64,000 nt of DNA, taken from positions 16,351,001 to 16,415,000 of the forward strand of contig CM060899.1 in NCBI GenBank assembly GCA_030762935.1, in the 5' to 3' direction. Below, piece by piece: positions 1 to 36,700 of this stretch. A program made the position numbers and the translations under genes. Source of the DNA: Hymenopus coronatus (taxonomy: Eukaryota > Arthropoda > Insecta > Mantodea > Hymenopodidae). The first letter of the stretch is position 1; each line of letters starts with the position of its first letter. The notes under the pieces were generated by a model that searched no databases, was not told the origin of the DNA, and saw nothing but the letters and a program-made list of their open reading frames with translations.

Positions 1-49
1 ATAAAAAAATATTTCTGCAGATGTTGATTTCAATGTGAAAAAAACAGAA

Positions 50-128
50 GAACAAGCTTTTTGTAATAATGTTTGCTGAAGAATGGGCAGAGAAAGTCAC
101 GTGAACGTAACATTAGATTTTTTTTTTC
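50..128 (+). repeat. Family H fragment (tail end)
   Basis: The AAGCTTTTTGTAATAATG ... GAGAAAGTCACGTGAACG ... CATTAGATTTTT series matches the last 80 bases of family H in + orientation; the element is otherwise lost. Confidence 0.7.
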
Positions 129-312
129 TCCAACATGTACAATTTTTTTTTTAACAATTTGACATATATATTAGTTAAATTTGTTTAATTTCTATGAGAA
201 GAAGAGTGAGATATGTATTAGTGTTTGTATTTGTGGCCTCCTGACAGGAAGATCTGGTTTTATTATTTTAATTCACCTTTAACAATTTTCCTTGTTGCCT
301 TTATTTATTTTT

Positions 313-1138
313 ACCTTCTCTATACATACTATGCACATAGTGTATAGAGAAGGTATTGTAATGCACCCAAAATTTTTATACCAAGATTTCATTGTAAATA
401 TATGTTTTGAGACCCCCAGAATCCAAAAACAGCATTTGCAGAAAAATACCCATGTGTGTGTCTATCTGACATGGTGTATGTGGGCAGCATAGCTCAAAAA
501 TGAAAAGTCTGTTAATTACAAACTTGGTGTTTTTTATCTTCCAGGGATATGACACAAGGGTTTTTAAGAAAATCCCCTCACCCCCAACTACCCTTTACAT
601 GGAACAATTTTTTAATGTTTTGATTTTCTCATAAATGGCTCTATTTTGATTAAAATATATTAATGATATTTACATGACAAATAAAATGTATATCTTGAAT
701 TTTCTTGGAATATCCTCTGAAGACATCTTTATTCAGGATGAATACTGCATAACTGATAACTATAAGAGATACACAAAATCTTACTTAACAAAAATGTAGA
801 GCACATTAAAACACATAATTTGTGTTACATACATTTTTGTCGTGAAGATGGCTGTTTTTGAAAAATTCCTTGTTATTGGTTTCAGTTTTAGAATACTTAT
901 AATTTTCCAGTATGGGAATTTGACAACTCCTGGCCATACAAAGGAATTTCAATCACATAGCAACCAGCATTCAAAAGATTTTTACCATTGCTTTAGTTTA
1001 TTGTACTCCCTTATTTCCCTTTTACTTGCAAAGAAGCAAGTAATAAGACCATTTCTGAATTGTTTTTCTTTCAATTAGCATGAAGTAAATAGAAGATTAA
1101 GTTCTTTAATAATATTCATGGAACACATCATATTTTTT
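313..1138 (+). mobile_element. Family H copy, near full length, + orientation
   Basis: It begins with the palindrome ACCTTCTCTATACATACTATG and ends CACATCATATTTTTT. The subterminal TGTAGAGAAAGT near its end is deleted. It is directly followed, without any spacer, by another copy in the same orientation. Confidence 0.85.
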
Positions 1139-1940
1139 ACTTTCTCTACACATACTATGTACATTGTTATAGAGAAGGTATTGTATTGCACCCAAAACTT
1201 TGATACTCAGATTTCACTGGAAATATATGTTTTGAGACCCTTGAATCCAAAAACAGTGTTTATAGAAAATGTCTGTGTTTGTGTGTCTGTGGGCAGCATA
1301 CTCAAAAACGAAAAGTCCATTAAATACCAAATTTGGTATTTAGGTATCTTCCAAGGATGTAACACAAAGATTTTCAAGAACCCCCACACCCCAACTGCCG
1401 TTTACATGAAAAAAAATTTAATTTTCTAAAAAATGGTGGTAATGATTATATTTAAGATATCTATATGGCAAATAAAATGTATATCTTCAATCTTCTGGGA
1501 ATAGCATCAGAAGACATGTTTATGTAAACCATAAGAGATAGACAAAAACTAACACACAAAAACTATAGAGCTCATTAAAACATGCAACTTATGTTATATA
1601 CATTTTTTTTCATGGAGTTGACCATTTTTTAGATATTCCTTGTTATTGTTTTCAGCTTTAAAATATTTATATTTTTCTCATAAGGCAATTTTTCAACTCC
1701 TGGCTATACAAACAAAGGAACTTCAATCACATAGCAACCAGCTTTTAAAAGATTTTACTGTCACTTTAACCTATGGTACTCCCTTATTTCGCTTCTACTT
1801 ACAAGATAGCAAGTAATAAGACCATTTCTGCTAATTTTCTCTTGATTAGCATGAAAGAAATGGAAAAATAAACTTTTCAACAATAATTTGTTGCAGAGCT
1901 ATAGAGAGAGTCATGTGGATGGAACACATCAGATTTTTTT
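1139..1940 (+). mobile_element. Family H copy, near full length, + orientation, tandem with previous
   Basis: It runs from ACTTTCTCTACACATACTATG to GGAACACATCAGATTTTTTT. The palindrome at its left end is damaged (ACATTGTTATAGAGAAGG). No coding capacity. Confidence 0.85.
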
Positions 1941-2347
1941 AATTTGTAATTTAATTGTTAATGGCCATTGTTAATCTTTTATTATTATGACTGTGAGTTT
2001 TATTGTACTTATGCATATATTCACAGGGTCATTATTTCATTGAATTATTAATGTTATTTTCAAATACTAAATAAAAGGTGAGAAGCAGCAGCTGTAATGT
2101 TAGTAATAAGTTTTGTCATAACCAAATTTCAGAATTTTGACAATAACACTTCCATTGGATCAAAATAACTGCAGCTGCACTTAAAGGTGTATAATTTATA
2201 CAGGGCTTCTGGTGTTAATATTTCTTTGTGACGTACTACTAATAATAAATGCATATGTATTATTAAAGTGAAGTAATTCGTTAATAAGGTTCCTCTTTGT
2301 CAAAGTGACATTGTACATGATAATACAATTGTTCATTTGTTTCTTAG

Positions 2348-27245
<24,898 letters not shown>

Positions 27246-27560
27246 ACATAATTCTTTAAAAGACTTAACCTGTGTTTTATCTAAAGACTGCAATTTGCTG
27301 AGAAAATAGAAAACCAAGGAGTTACCACACACAGAATTTCTTGGATCCTATTAATGCAATATTCTCTATCTAAACTGTACAGTTGTGTAGTAAAATACTT
27401 GAACTTGGATGCAACTGGAAGTATTATTTTAAAGCAGTGAAAGAAAATACTTGTCCCAGAACATTTTTTTCTGGTTCATATTTCTAGAACTGGACTGTTG
27501 AGTTCATGAATGAGATTTATGCAACAAAATACAATTGGTGAATAAAATTGTAGATATGAA
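27246..27560 (+). other. U2SURP: U2SURP 3' UTR (probable)
   Basis: Non-coding sequence directly after the stop. A canonical AATAAA at 27541-27546 is followed by T/G-rich sequence (27580-27600), so cleavage a few tens of bases downstream is plausible. The only other AATAAA nearby (27876) lies inside a mariner terminal repeat. The exact end cannot be read from sequence alone. Confidence 0.5.
27541..27546 (+). terminator. Candidate polyadenylation signal AATAAA
   Basis: A canonical hexamer 296 bases after the U2SURP stop, with a TG-rich stretch 30-50 bases further on. It is the first AATAAA after the stop in transcript sense. Confidence 0.5.
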
Positions 27561-27873
27561 AACAGTACTTTAAAATGGGCATTTCTGGAGTTGTGATTTT
27601 ATACAGTTATGATACTGTATATAGAATGCAATTGAGATTGAAATATGGTTGCTATGAGAATAATGAGCATGAATTGTTATATAATTACAAATTAAAACTA
27701 AAAGTGGTCAAATTCTTCATAAATGCAGAGGTGTACAGATATGGATTATTGTCTTTATGCTTTATCAGTGTGTATGATATATGTAAGGCAATGGAGCAAA
27801 CATGTCAGAAATATGTCAACAGAGCTCTCTCTTTTTTTTTCTTTCTCCCTCTTCTCTACAGTAAGAAGGTATA

Positions 27874-28620
27874 TCAATAAATAACCAGACTAATTTTACA
27901 ATTCACACATAATGGCTTTATTTAATTCAAATTTATATATAAAGTTTTGAAGTATTCTCCTTCTGATGAAATTCAACTAGTCCAAAGAGTTACCCATTGT
28001 TCCAAAACTCACTAAACCTATTTTTGACGGGCTGTTCAGTATACCCATGACAACATTGTTCAATTCCTTATCACTTTAAAAATGGAGACAATGAAGCTCT
28101 TTTTTCACATGAGGGAAGAGGTGAAAATCGCTAGGTGCAAGTTCTGGAGATTACAGTGTATGTGGAATGGCCTTAATGCCCAATTCTTTGATGACATCTT
28201 GAGTTACGCTTGTTAAATGAACCAGCGCATTATCTTGGGGCAAGTTCTAGTCGTTTCTCTGCAACTGATGTCTTCTAAATGTCAAATTCATCATCTCTGC
28301 AATCTTCATCTTGCACAATGGTGTTGATATTGACTTTCGTTATTATGAGTCTTGAGGTTGCAGAGAATCTTAAAGGTCTTGTGTTCCATCTAAAACATGG
28401 TCTTTATGTGTTTGTCTAAGGTTTCTGTGGGAGTATTGTCTAGAAAAACAAAACTTTATTGATGCACGTTGCTGCAATTTCAGTTCCATATTGGGTGCAG
28501 TATCCAGGTCTAACTCCCAACTGAATTGTCCTGCAGGTGGTATTTACATGTTAGATGAAAGTTTCAGCTTTCTGCTGCTACCAGCCATTGCTACAATTCA
28601 ATCGTCCGGTTATTTATTGA
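27874..28620 (-). mobile_element. mariner element, internally deleted, complete ends
   Basis: The inverted ends TCAATAAATAACC (27874) and GGTTATTTATTGA (28620) are perfect, with TA on both sides (27872-27873, 28621-28622). At 747 bp it is far shorter than the usual 1.3 kb. It begins only 630 bases after the U2SURP stop, in antisense orientation. Confidence 0.92.
27950..28590 (-). pseudogene. mariner transposase pseudogene
   Basis: Minus-strand pieces: ASIKFCFS near 28460 (N-terminal part), then after a large deletion DNALVHLTSVTQDVIKELGI (about 28240-28180) and ELAPSDFHLFPHVKKELHC (about 28150-28090). The second and third catalytic motif regions are therefore still recognisable. Several stops and frameshifts are present. 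Confidence 0.8.
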
Positions 28621-28693
28621 TAAAACCTCATAGTAACTAAGGACTTACTCTGTTCCTTGAGATGCTAGTACAGGGAATATCCATTGAGCCACA

Positions 28694-31517
28694 TACTGTA
28701 TTTATCCGAACATAAGGTAGCATTTTTTCCAAACTATTAATGTTGAGTTCATCTTGCATTTAGATATGTGTTTTTCAAATAGCATGCAGGGAAAAAGCAA
28801 GTTTAAAATTTTGCGGCAGGGGGAAACGTAAAGATTACTGCCAAGGTCGTGGTATATAGTAGTACACAACAGGCTTTGTGTATTTTATTTTGTGCCATAA
28901 AGTTAGCTGTTAACATAGTTATAAAAAAATTATAATCTTTATGGTTGTTAAAACACCTAGAGTTGTAAGCATTCTTGGAAAAAACATTTCTTTTTGAGAC
29001 TAAAATAAAAATAGAGGATTTCCTTTCACATCTATGCTTGCCTCGAATGTATTAAAGCGGTGGTCAAGCAGAAAGAGAGGTTTATATTCCCACCAACCTT
29101 AGAAGCACACTTTTATATGAGTAATTCCGAGAACAGCTCCATGCACATGCTGATGTGTATGCATTCATTGGTTTCAGAGCAAGGCACTCAATTTCAGGAG
29201 AGAAAAATAGAAATATGGTAAGCAATAAGTAGCATTACAATACACTGTATTTTTTCAGCTGTTTGGATATACAAATATATCCTTTCACTAGAAATAAGCA
29301 TTACATTGGCAGGAGAAAAGCAAACAAAATATCAGTGAGAAATATGGAGGCTAGTTTTCGACTGGTGTTGATTCAGTACTGCTAAAAATAAGTGATCATG
29401 GATATAAAAATCAACTCAAGGGTAAACTAAAGGGGCGAGAAGCAAATAGTTTTTGTTATGGTCATAAGTTAAAGGAGCACAATCCGGATATTTTACTAAA
29501 TGCACTGCTGAAAATAATGGTAGTAGTACACTGACGTGACAGAAGCAAGTGTTCACGTTCACAAAGAATTTATAGTATTAAAACACCTTGTAAAAAGAGG
29601 AAGATAGCTAAAACAGTTTTAAGACAAATGTTAAGTGTGAAATTCATAGGTTTTTTTTTTTTTTACAATTAATGATCGACAATAAACAAAATATTAAGAG
29701 CTGTCAATGGTGACCCTGATTTGCCAGATTTTAAATGCACAAGCTTCCATACATTACTTTTGGAAATGGGGTTTTCGTTTTGAATCATAATAATGTCAAC
29801 ATAATTGTAGATAGGGATGATATTGTGCTTTGGAAACAATAAAACTTTGAAACTGAGAGAGGTGCGTGAGCTTTTAGACAAAGCATTGGCTCAGGGGACG
29901 GAAATGTGACCCATGTAAAGAAGGAAGAATAAAAGCTGTGGCAACTGGATGTCTCACTGATACTGTCATCGATTATTTAGTGATAAACTCAGGTAATGAC
30001 AATTCAGGGTCCAACCTGGGAGTTGCAGCATTACCTGCCAGCAATGACGGCTCTGAATCTGACCAATGTAAGTTTGGATGTATTCACTTTAACACATTGA
30101 AGCCTGGGCATTTCGGTAGTTGAAGTGCCAAGAAACCCTACATTGAGTTGTTATTTACAGTACATCAATTAAATCTGCCGAAAAGTATGGCATTCAAGGA
30201 TTTCTCAACAAGTAAGAAAATAGTCATAACTTCCATATTAATATTTTATTTTAAATTTACAATTATCAAATATGAGTTTGAAAAAAAAAACTGCGTAAAG
30301 CTGATTACACTCCATTTATTGAAAGTTCGAAAAACTCTCCCTCGGAATCAGAATTTTCCACAGTTTCATTTGTATCCTGAATTTCAGCTTCAGTTCACAG
30401 GAATTTGAGGAAAATGCAACATTTTAACATTTAAGATCACAAATGTAACAAACAGATCACCACCTTCAAAGAAAATGGCACAACTACCCGAGAGCAGCCA
30501 ATATTACTAAATCTCCTAAAATCCTTAATAGTTGACTAAAGCAAGGACACATGGCAGCACAAATCAGACAACTAAACGATAACTGATGTATGTTCTTTGA
30601 CACAGCCCATGACAGAGATAAGGTCGTGGAATTGAATTAAAAGTGTTAGAAATACCTGCCCAAGCTATGCTCAGGCATGGGTTTCATGAACATTTCGATG
30701 GCCTGAGCTATACTCGGGCTTGGGCTCCAAACTGTTAATGTCATGTCCTTGATATATTTCTCAACATCATTTAATAGGAAAAGTTTCTCTATTGAAGCAA
30801 AACTAGTAAGCAATTTTTCTTCATACAACTTGTATGGAATGAAATATGGCATAACACATGGACGATGATGACAACTTTGTCACATGCTTGTGCAAATAGG
30901 TATGGAGTAATACAAAAAGTGTGCTCCTAAGAATGGATAGACAATAGTTGTGCTTTCACAGCAAACATGTCACATATCTCTTCTCTCCTCTCCCGTCCAT
31001 AATTTTTGCACAAATTTGAATAACATAAAACTTTTTATGATGTGTTACATAATGTTGTCTAAATAGAAAATCTTATCCATAATGATACTTCCAGTGGATG
31101 CTGTTACCACCATCACTTATTGCATACAAGGTGGTACATTTCCATTGCACCCTCTGCTGCCCATCACAAGAATTCCCATACAAATTGAAAGTAGATGAAA
31201 CTGTTTCAGCGATGTGCTATGTTAGGTATATGGTCTAAATTGTTCATCATCATCATTGAAGCTCTGCTGCTGTTGCTGCCTTCACCTCCTACATACTGAT
31301 TTATTTCCTTTCTCCCCCCTCTCTCTCCTACCCATTATATGAATTCTGCATAATTTTGAAAAAGTAATCTGCTTAAGTATCCCTGAGTTCGATCAAATAT
31401 ATGTTCAAAATATGTGTTTCAAAATTAAGTTATCATTCTTTTTATATAGATTAGGTGCTAAATTCCAAACTTAAATTCTGAAAAAAAGGGGTTCGTCTTG
31501 TATTCAGATAAATATGG
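28694..31517. mobile_element. Family T element, long copy with nested insertions
   Basis: The left end TACTGTATTTATCCGAACAT and the right end, complementary to TTCCATATTTATCTGAATAC, match the element at 14846. Shared interior sequences include TTACTGCCAAGG near the left end and GTCTTGTATTCAGATAAATA at the right. About 1.1 kb longer than the first copy, largely through the nested MITE at 30093-30734 and unidentified sequence at 29100-30090. Confidence 0.65.
30093..30734. mobile_element. piggyBac-type MITE with TTAA duplication
   Basis: TTAA at 30089-30092 and 30735-30738; ends CACATTGAAGCCTGGGCATT and the rough complement GGCTTGGGCTCCAAACTG. 642 bp, non-coding. Near the right end it has two hairpins of the CCCGAGC-TATA-CTCGGGC type. 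Confidence 0.85.
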
Positions 31518-31734
31518 AATGTTTGTTAAAGATGTGATGGTAGATGTTCCTCATGAGAAGCCAATTTGAAACTTTACCGAAGTTTAGTATGTTATTAGTG
31601 ATAATAAAGAAGAGCAATTAGTTGTCATACTAGTTTTGTAGTATTTTCCCTCAATTCTTGTTTGTTGGCATTTTAAGTTCTAGATATCTCAGTTACACCT
31701 TGGTTCATTGGGGTTTGCCCTTCACAGATCTCTC

Positions 31735-31925
31735 AGCTTCCTCCATGATCTGAGGGTAACATGCTGGCCTCTGGCTCCCAAGGTTATGGGTTCAAACCCG
31801 GTAGAGGGGATGAATATTTTTAGTGTGTAAAAAATCTGACCTAGAGGTCTCTGAGCAAAATTAAGTAGTCTTTCATGCCCAATGTAGGATAGGAAACTGT
31901 GAACCACAGAAATTAAAGACCATTC
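31735..31925 (+). repeat. tRNA-derived SINE-1 copy
   Basis: + strand: CTGAGGGTAACATGCTGG (A box), GGTTATGGGTTCAAACCC (B box), then the family body TAGAGGTCTCTGAGCAAAAT and CATGCCCAATGTAGGATAGG. Confidence 0.75.
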
Positions 31926-31945
31926 GGAAATTTAAAAAACAACTA

Positions 31946-32802
31946 TGAGGGTCAGTCAATAATTAATGCTTTCTATTGTTTTTTTTGAACAATTTGAATT
32001 TGGTGCAATTCCTCAAATCTTCTTGATGAATTGTGATGCATTATGTCCCTGAGTAAAGGCAGTGTGATGACGATTATTCAACAACTAGGGTACTCAAAAG
32101 TTTGTTCACGAGGGGGGTACCAAGGATGTTAACCAATAAGAATAAAGAGACAAGAACTCTACTAGTGCTTCAATTTGGAGGGAGAGGAGTTTCTGAAAAC
32201 ATTGGGACTGGAGACGAAACATGGGTGCATTTTTTTGAACTTGAATCAAAAAGACAAGTCAATGGAATGGCATTGCACAACCTCACCGAAGAAGAAAAAA
32301 TTCAAAACTGTGCCATCAGCAGCAAAAGTGATGGGGACAGTATTGTACATCTTCGACGAGTTTGCCCAACAAAAACCATGGCAGAAGTTCTTTTGCATGA
32401 TAATGCAAAACCATACACCAGTCATCACACCACTGAAGCGATTTTGAAAATTGGATGGGAAGTTAACCTTGTCCCCCATACAGCCATGACCTAGCACCAT
32501 CAGATTACCATCTATTTGAGCGCTAAAGGAAGCTCATCATGAGATTCAGTTTGAAGATGCAGAGGCCATGAAAACATCTGTGCATAAATGGCTTCGGAAG
32601 CAGGACTGTGCATTTTACCACACTGGAATACATGCCCTTGTTAAAAGGTAAACCAAAACTGTGGAAAAGGACAGGGATTACATTGAAAAGTGATAATTTA
32701 ATCCTCAATGTTGTGGCTTTCATGCTGTGTAATCAAAGTTCAATTTTCTTAAAAATCAAAAGAGAAAAAAAATATCAGGCATTAGTTATTGACTGACCCT
32801 CG
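31946..32802 (+). mobile_element. mariner element, internally deleted, complete ends
   Basis: The inverted ends TGAGGGTCAGTCAATAATTA (31946) and ...TTATTGACTGACCCTCG (32802) are flanked by TA (31944-31945, 32803-32804). 857 bp; the middle of the N-terminal coding part is missing. Confidence 0.93.
32036..32670 (+). pseudogene. mariner transposase pseudogene, catalytic half
   Basis: Reads GDETWVHFFELESKRQ (first Asp region, about 32207-32250), AEVLLHDNAKPYTSHHTTEA (second Asp, about 32390-32440), and after a frameshift HDLAPSDYHLFER followed by a stop at about 32523 (third motif). The helix-turn-helix part is mostly deleted. Frameshift, stop and deletion: inactive. Confidence 0.88.
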
Positions 32803-32804
32803 TA

Positions 32805-33443
32805 AAATAGAAAATAATAACAATAATAGCACACTTTTTCTTTTAAAAGCAAGGGGGAGCTATGCTTTGGGACATAGGGCCCTTACACTGAGTTATGTTT
32901 TGCAGTTTAGGAGCTGGTATGTTACATAATCACCACCTGGTGGCATTTGTTAGTCATATGTTGGAAGCTGTACATGAATAGGCAACATCAATTCAGAGCT
33001 AGAACCCCCAGCCCAGACCAATGGTTTTTAGGTGTCTTTAAACTCGACAGCCTTATGTCAGATTTACTGGTATGTGAAACAACTCCAGCAGGACGAAATA
33101 ATGGCACATTGGCAATACCGGTATAATCCTGGCAATTGTCGTTGCTAACAAATATTTATTTAATATAATTGATGTGCAGAAGTTCGTAATTAGATATGTA
33201 TTTTATTAGAAATTGTTCTGACTTAAAATTAACGCTAAAACATCATTGAAATGTAATTTAAAATCTGCAAGATACTCAGCTGAATTTAGATATTGAAATC
33301 ATAAAGAACCCAAGCAACATAATTTCAAAATACTGTGTCAGTTGGAACTGCTGAAAATCAAGCGAACACACTTTGAAACATGTCCAGGTAATATTACCCT
33401 TTAGTGAAATTCTAGTGTTACTAATTCCTATCCCAACAATTTT
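32805..33443. other. Intergenic sequence, no recognised feature
   Basis: AT-rich. A perfect palindrome, CCACCTGGTGG, lies at about 32930. Its meaning is unclear. Confidence 0.4.
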
Positions 33444-33569
33444 ACTTTCTCTACACGTAGTATGTAGAAAGTATTGTATTGCACCCAAAAATGTTATACC
33501 AAGATTTCACTGGAAATACATGTTTTGAGTCCTGCTGAATCCAAAAAAAGCATTTTTAGAAAAATGTCC

Positions 33570-33601
<32 letters not shown>

Positions 33602-34318
33602 CTGTGGGCAGCATAGCTCAAAAACAAAAAGATTATTAAATACCAAACTTGGTATTAAGTTTGGTATCTTCCAAGGATGTGGCACAAAAGATTTTCAAGA
33701 AAATCACCCCACCCTCAACTACCATTTACATAGAACATTTTGATTTTCTCAAAAATGGCTCTTAACTATTTTTATTAAAATACCATATGTTTAAGATATT
33801 TTTATGACAAGAAATGTATATCTTGAATTTTCTAGGAATATCCTCTGAAGACCATTCTGAATGACTTTTGTATAACTGGCAAACCATAACAGATATATAA
33901 AAACTTACTACACAAAAAATGTAGACCTCATTAAAACACACATGACATTTATGTTATATACATTTTTTTCTTTCTTTCTTTTTTTAATAGTTCACTGTTT
34001 TCAGGATATTCCAAATAATTAGTTTCAATTTTAGCCCTTAAACTTTTCTCAAATGGGAAGACATCTTTTGTCTCGTTTCTCGTTTGTTTACTCCTGGAAA
34101 GCAAAGAGATTGGAATTTCAATTTTTTCACCAGCTTTTGATGGACAAGACTATCACTTTAGCCTGTGCATTTCCTTATTTCCCTTCTACTTACAAGGGGC
34201 TAGTAATAACACTAATTCTGCGTATGTTTATCTTGATTAGTATGACAGATAACAGATTAAAGGTTTGTGAGCCGAACAGCTAGAGGACATGGTGTGAATG
34301 AAACAAGTTAGATTTTTT
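33444..34318 (+). mobile_element. Family H copy, + orientation
   Basis: It runs from ACTTTCTCTACACGTAGTATG to GAAACAAGTTAGATTTTTT. It has a pure (GT)n run at 33572-33601 in the usual microsatellite position. The palindrome at the left end is shortened. Confidence 0.85.
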
Positions 34319-34468
34319 CCCTTCTATTTACAAGGGACCAAGTAATGAGGACAATTTCTGTTAATGTTTATCTCAATTAGCATGAAGAAGATAGAAGGAT
34401 AAGCTTTTTAAAATAATTTGTTACAGAGATGTAGAGAAAATCATGTGATTTAACACATCAAATTTTTT
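34319..34468 (+). repeat. Family H tail, tandem partial copy
   Basis: Repeats the last 150 bases of the family (CTTCTATTTACAAGG ... AACACATCAAATTTTTTA) directly after a nearly full copy, same orientation. Confidence 0.8.
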
Positions 34469-34506
34469 AAATACAGTAGAACGTCATTAGTCCAGACTTC
34501 GCTTAA

Positions 34507-35151
34507 CACATTGAAGCCTGGGCATTTCAGTAGTTGAAGTGCCAAGAAACTCAGGGTTTTTATGCCTACTTTGAGTTGTTACTTACAGTACATCAATTAA
34601 ATCTGTCGAAAAGTATTAGGACAAGTAAGACAATAGTCACAACCTCCATATTAATATTTTATTTTAAATTTACAAGTAGTATCAAATATGAGTTTGAAAA
34701 AAAACTGCATAAAGGTGCTTACACTCCATTTATTCAAACTTCAAAAAACTCTCAGAATCAGAATTTTCCACAGCTTCATTTGTATCCTGAATTTCAGCTT
34801 CAGTTCACAGAAATCGTGAAAATGCAGCATTTTAACATTTAAGAGCACAAACTTAACAAACAGATCACCATCTTCAAAGAAAATGGCGTGACTACCCAAG
34901 AGCAGCCAATATTACTAAATCTCCTAAAATTCCTAATAGTTGACTAAAGCAAGGACAGATGGTAGCACAAATCAGACAATCAAACGATAACTGATGTATG
35001 TTCTTTGCTGCATAGCCCAAGACCGAGTTACGGTCGTTGAATTGCATTAAAAGCGTTAGGAATAACCTGCCCGAGCTATGCTGGGGCGTGGGTCTGATGA
35101 ATATTTTGCACAGCCCAAGTCGAGCTATACTCAGGCTTGGGCTCCAATGTG
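34507..35151. mobile_element. piggyBac-type MITE with TTAA duplication
   Basis: TTAA at 34503-34506 and 35152-35155; ends CACATTGAAGCCTGGGCATT and AGGCTTGGGCTCCAATGTG, the latter roughly the complement of the first. 645 bp, sister of 30093-30734, with the same hairpins near the right end. Confidence 0.88.
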
Positions 35152-35155
35152 TTAA

Positions 35156-35898
35156 TCTGGACAACAGTTTAATACCTGAGAACCTTCACTCGCACTGCCT
35201 CCCATCAGTTTGTCACTCGGTCGCTGCAGCTGCAGCTAATGGCAGGTTGTTGACCTTCCCACGGTTGAAGATAACAATGAAAACTTATCTGCTTATTTGA
35301 GGTATATGCGCGAGTTAATTATTAAAGAATTTAATGTCAAAGGAAGATGATGAAAGATCAGCAATTTATTTAAACCATTAAACGTGTAAAGTGTGATCAA
35401 TGACAGTGCCTCGATTGCTATGCTTAATTCTGTACTGCTCATTTAATAGGTTATTTTGTTGAATCGGGACTTTCATTAATTCAGACAAGCTAGAGCCTAA
35501 ATTAGATAGGAATAATTAGGCTCTACTGTATTTATTTAGTGAAGCCATCACACCTTCCTGGTAAGTGTGCACATGTTTCTGTGTCTAAATGGGCTCCCCA
35601 TGCAGAACATTGTCATATATGAGAAAAGCTGTGAACTTCTATTTTCTTTAGCAAATGAGAATAAAATGAATATTTGGCATTGTAGTCATTAGAGGAAGTA
35701 AGAATTGAAGATATTTCTTCATTAAAAAACAAATGATCTCAAAATTTGATCTTTTGTTCCAAATCATATAGTATCAATCATTCATAAATTACTGCTGCAG
35801 ACAAGATGGGGGGGGGGGGATTCCCCTGCCCCTCATTAAATAATTTCCACAGCTCATTAAAGAGTAATTCCTTCCCTGCCAGGTGCCAGGAAAAAAAA
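35156..35898. other. Intergenic sequence, no recognised feature
   Basis: Low-copy-looking sequence; a G run at 35810-35819 is the only simple feature. Confidence 0.4.
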
Positions 35899-36700
35899 CT
35901 GATATGTTCCATCCACAAAGTTTTCTCTAGCTGTTCCACAAACAAATGTTTCTTGCAAAAGATCATTCTTTTATTTTCTAGGTAAGCAGTAGGAGAATTG
36001 TTCTTTAAACTAGCTTCCTGGTAAGTAGAATGGAAATAGGGAATACATTAGGCTAAAGTGATAGTCAAATCTTTTTAAAGCTGGTCACTATGTGACAATT
36101 GAGGTTCAGTTTGCTTTGCATGGGCTCGTTTGAGTAAAGTTATGTTACTCTAAAATTGAAACCAGTAACAATGAATATCTTGAAAGCAGTCAACTCTACA
36201 AGAAGAATGTATATGACATAAATTATGTGTTTTAACGAGATCTACATTTTTTGTGTAGTAAGGTTTTGTGTATCTCTTACAGTTTACAAGTTATGCAAAA
36301 TTCTGCAAAACTCAACCATAAAAATGAGCTCTTCATAGGCTATTCCCAGAAAATTCAAAATATACATTTTATTTGCAATATATATTTTAATCAAAATCAT
36401 TAGAGCCATTTTTGAGAAAATCAAAATTTTCAAAACATTATCTATGTGAAGGATAATTGAGGTGGGGGTTTTCTTGAAAATCTTCATGTTGCATACTTGA
36501 AAGCTACTGACTCAAATACAAAGTTTGGTATTTAACCAACGTTTTATTCTGAGCTTTTATGCTGTCCACAGACACACACACACAGACCTTTTTCTAAAAA
36601 ATACTTTTTTTGGACTCGGATCTTAGATCATAATTTCTGTTAAATTTTGGTATCAAATTTTTGGATGGAATAGAATACATTCTCTGTGGACATTGTACTC
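35899..36700 (-). mobile_element. Family H copy, - orientation
   Basis: It begins CTGATATGTTCCATCCACAAAG (complement of the family's right end) and runs through (CA)n at 36572-36586 to ACATTCTCTGTGG. The palindromic end is mostly lost. Confidence 0.75.

Larger units (their letters stand above)
1..2347 (+). other. U2SURP intron (3' part)
   Basis: Intronic, upstream of the first exon seen. Its left part is the tail of one family-H copy and two tandem family-H copies (to 1940). From 1941 to 2347 the sequence is AT-rich and non-coding, with nothing else I can identify apart from the pyrimidine-rich acceptor. Confidence 0.8.

Noticed and set aside
32925..32946. CTCF-type site at the CCACCTGGTGG palindrome
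   Set aside because: It lacks the rest of the CTCF motif, and a perfect short palindrome is expected by chance in 64 kb.
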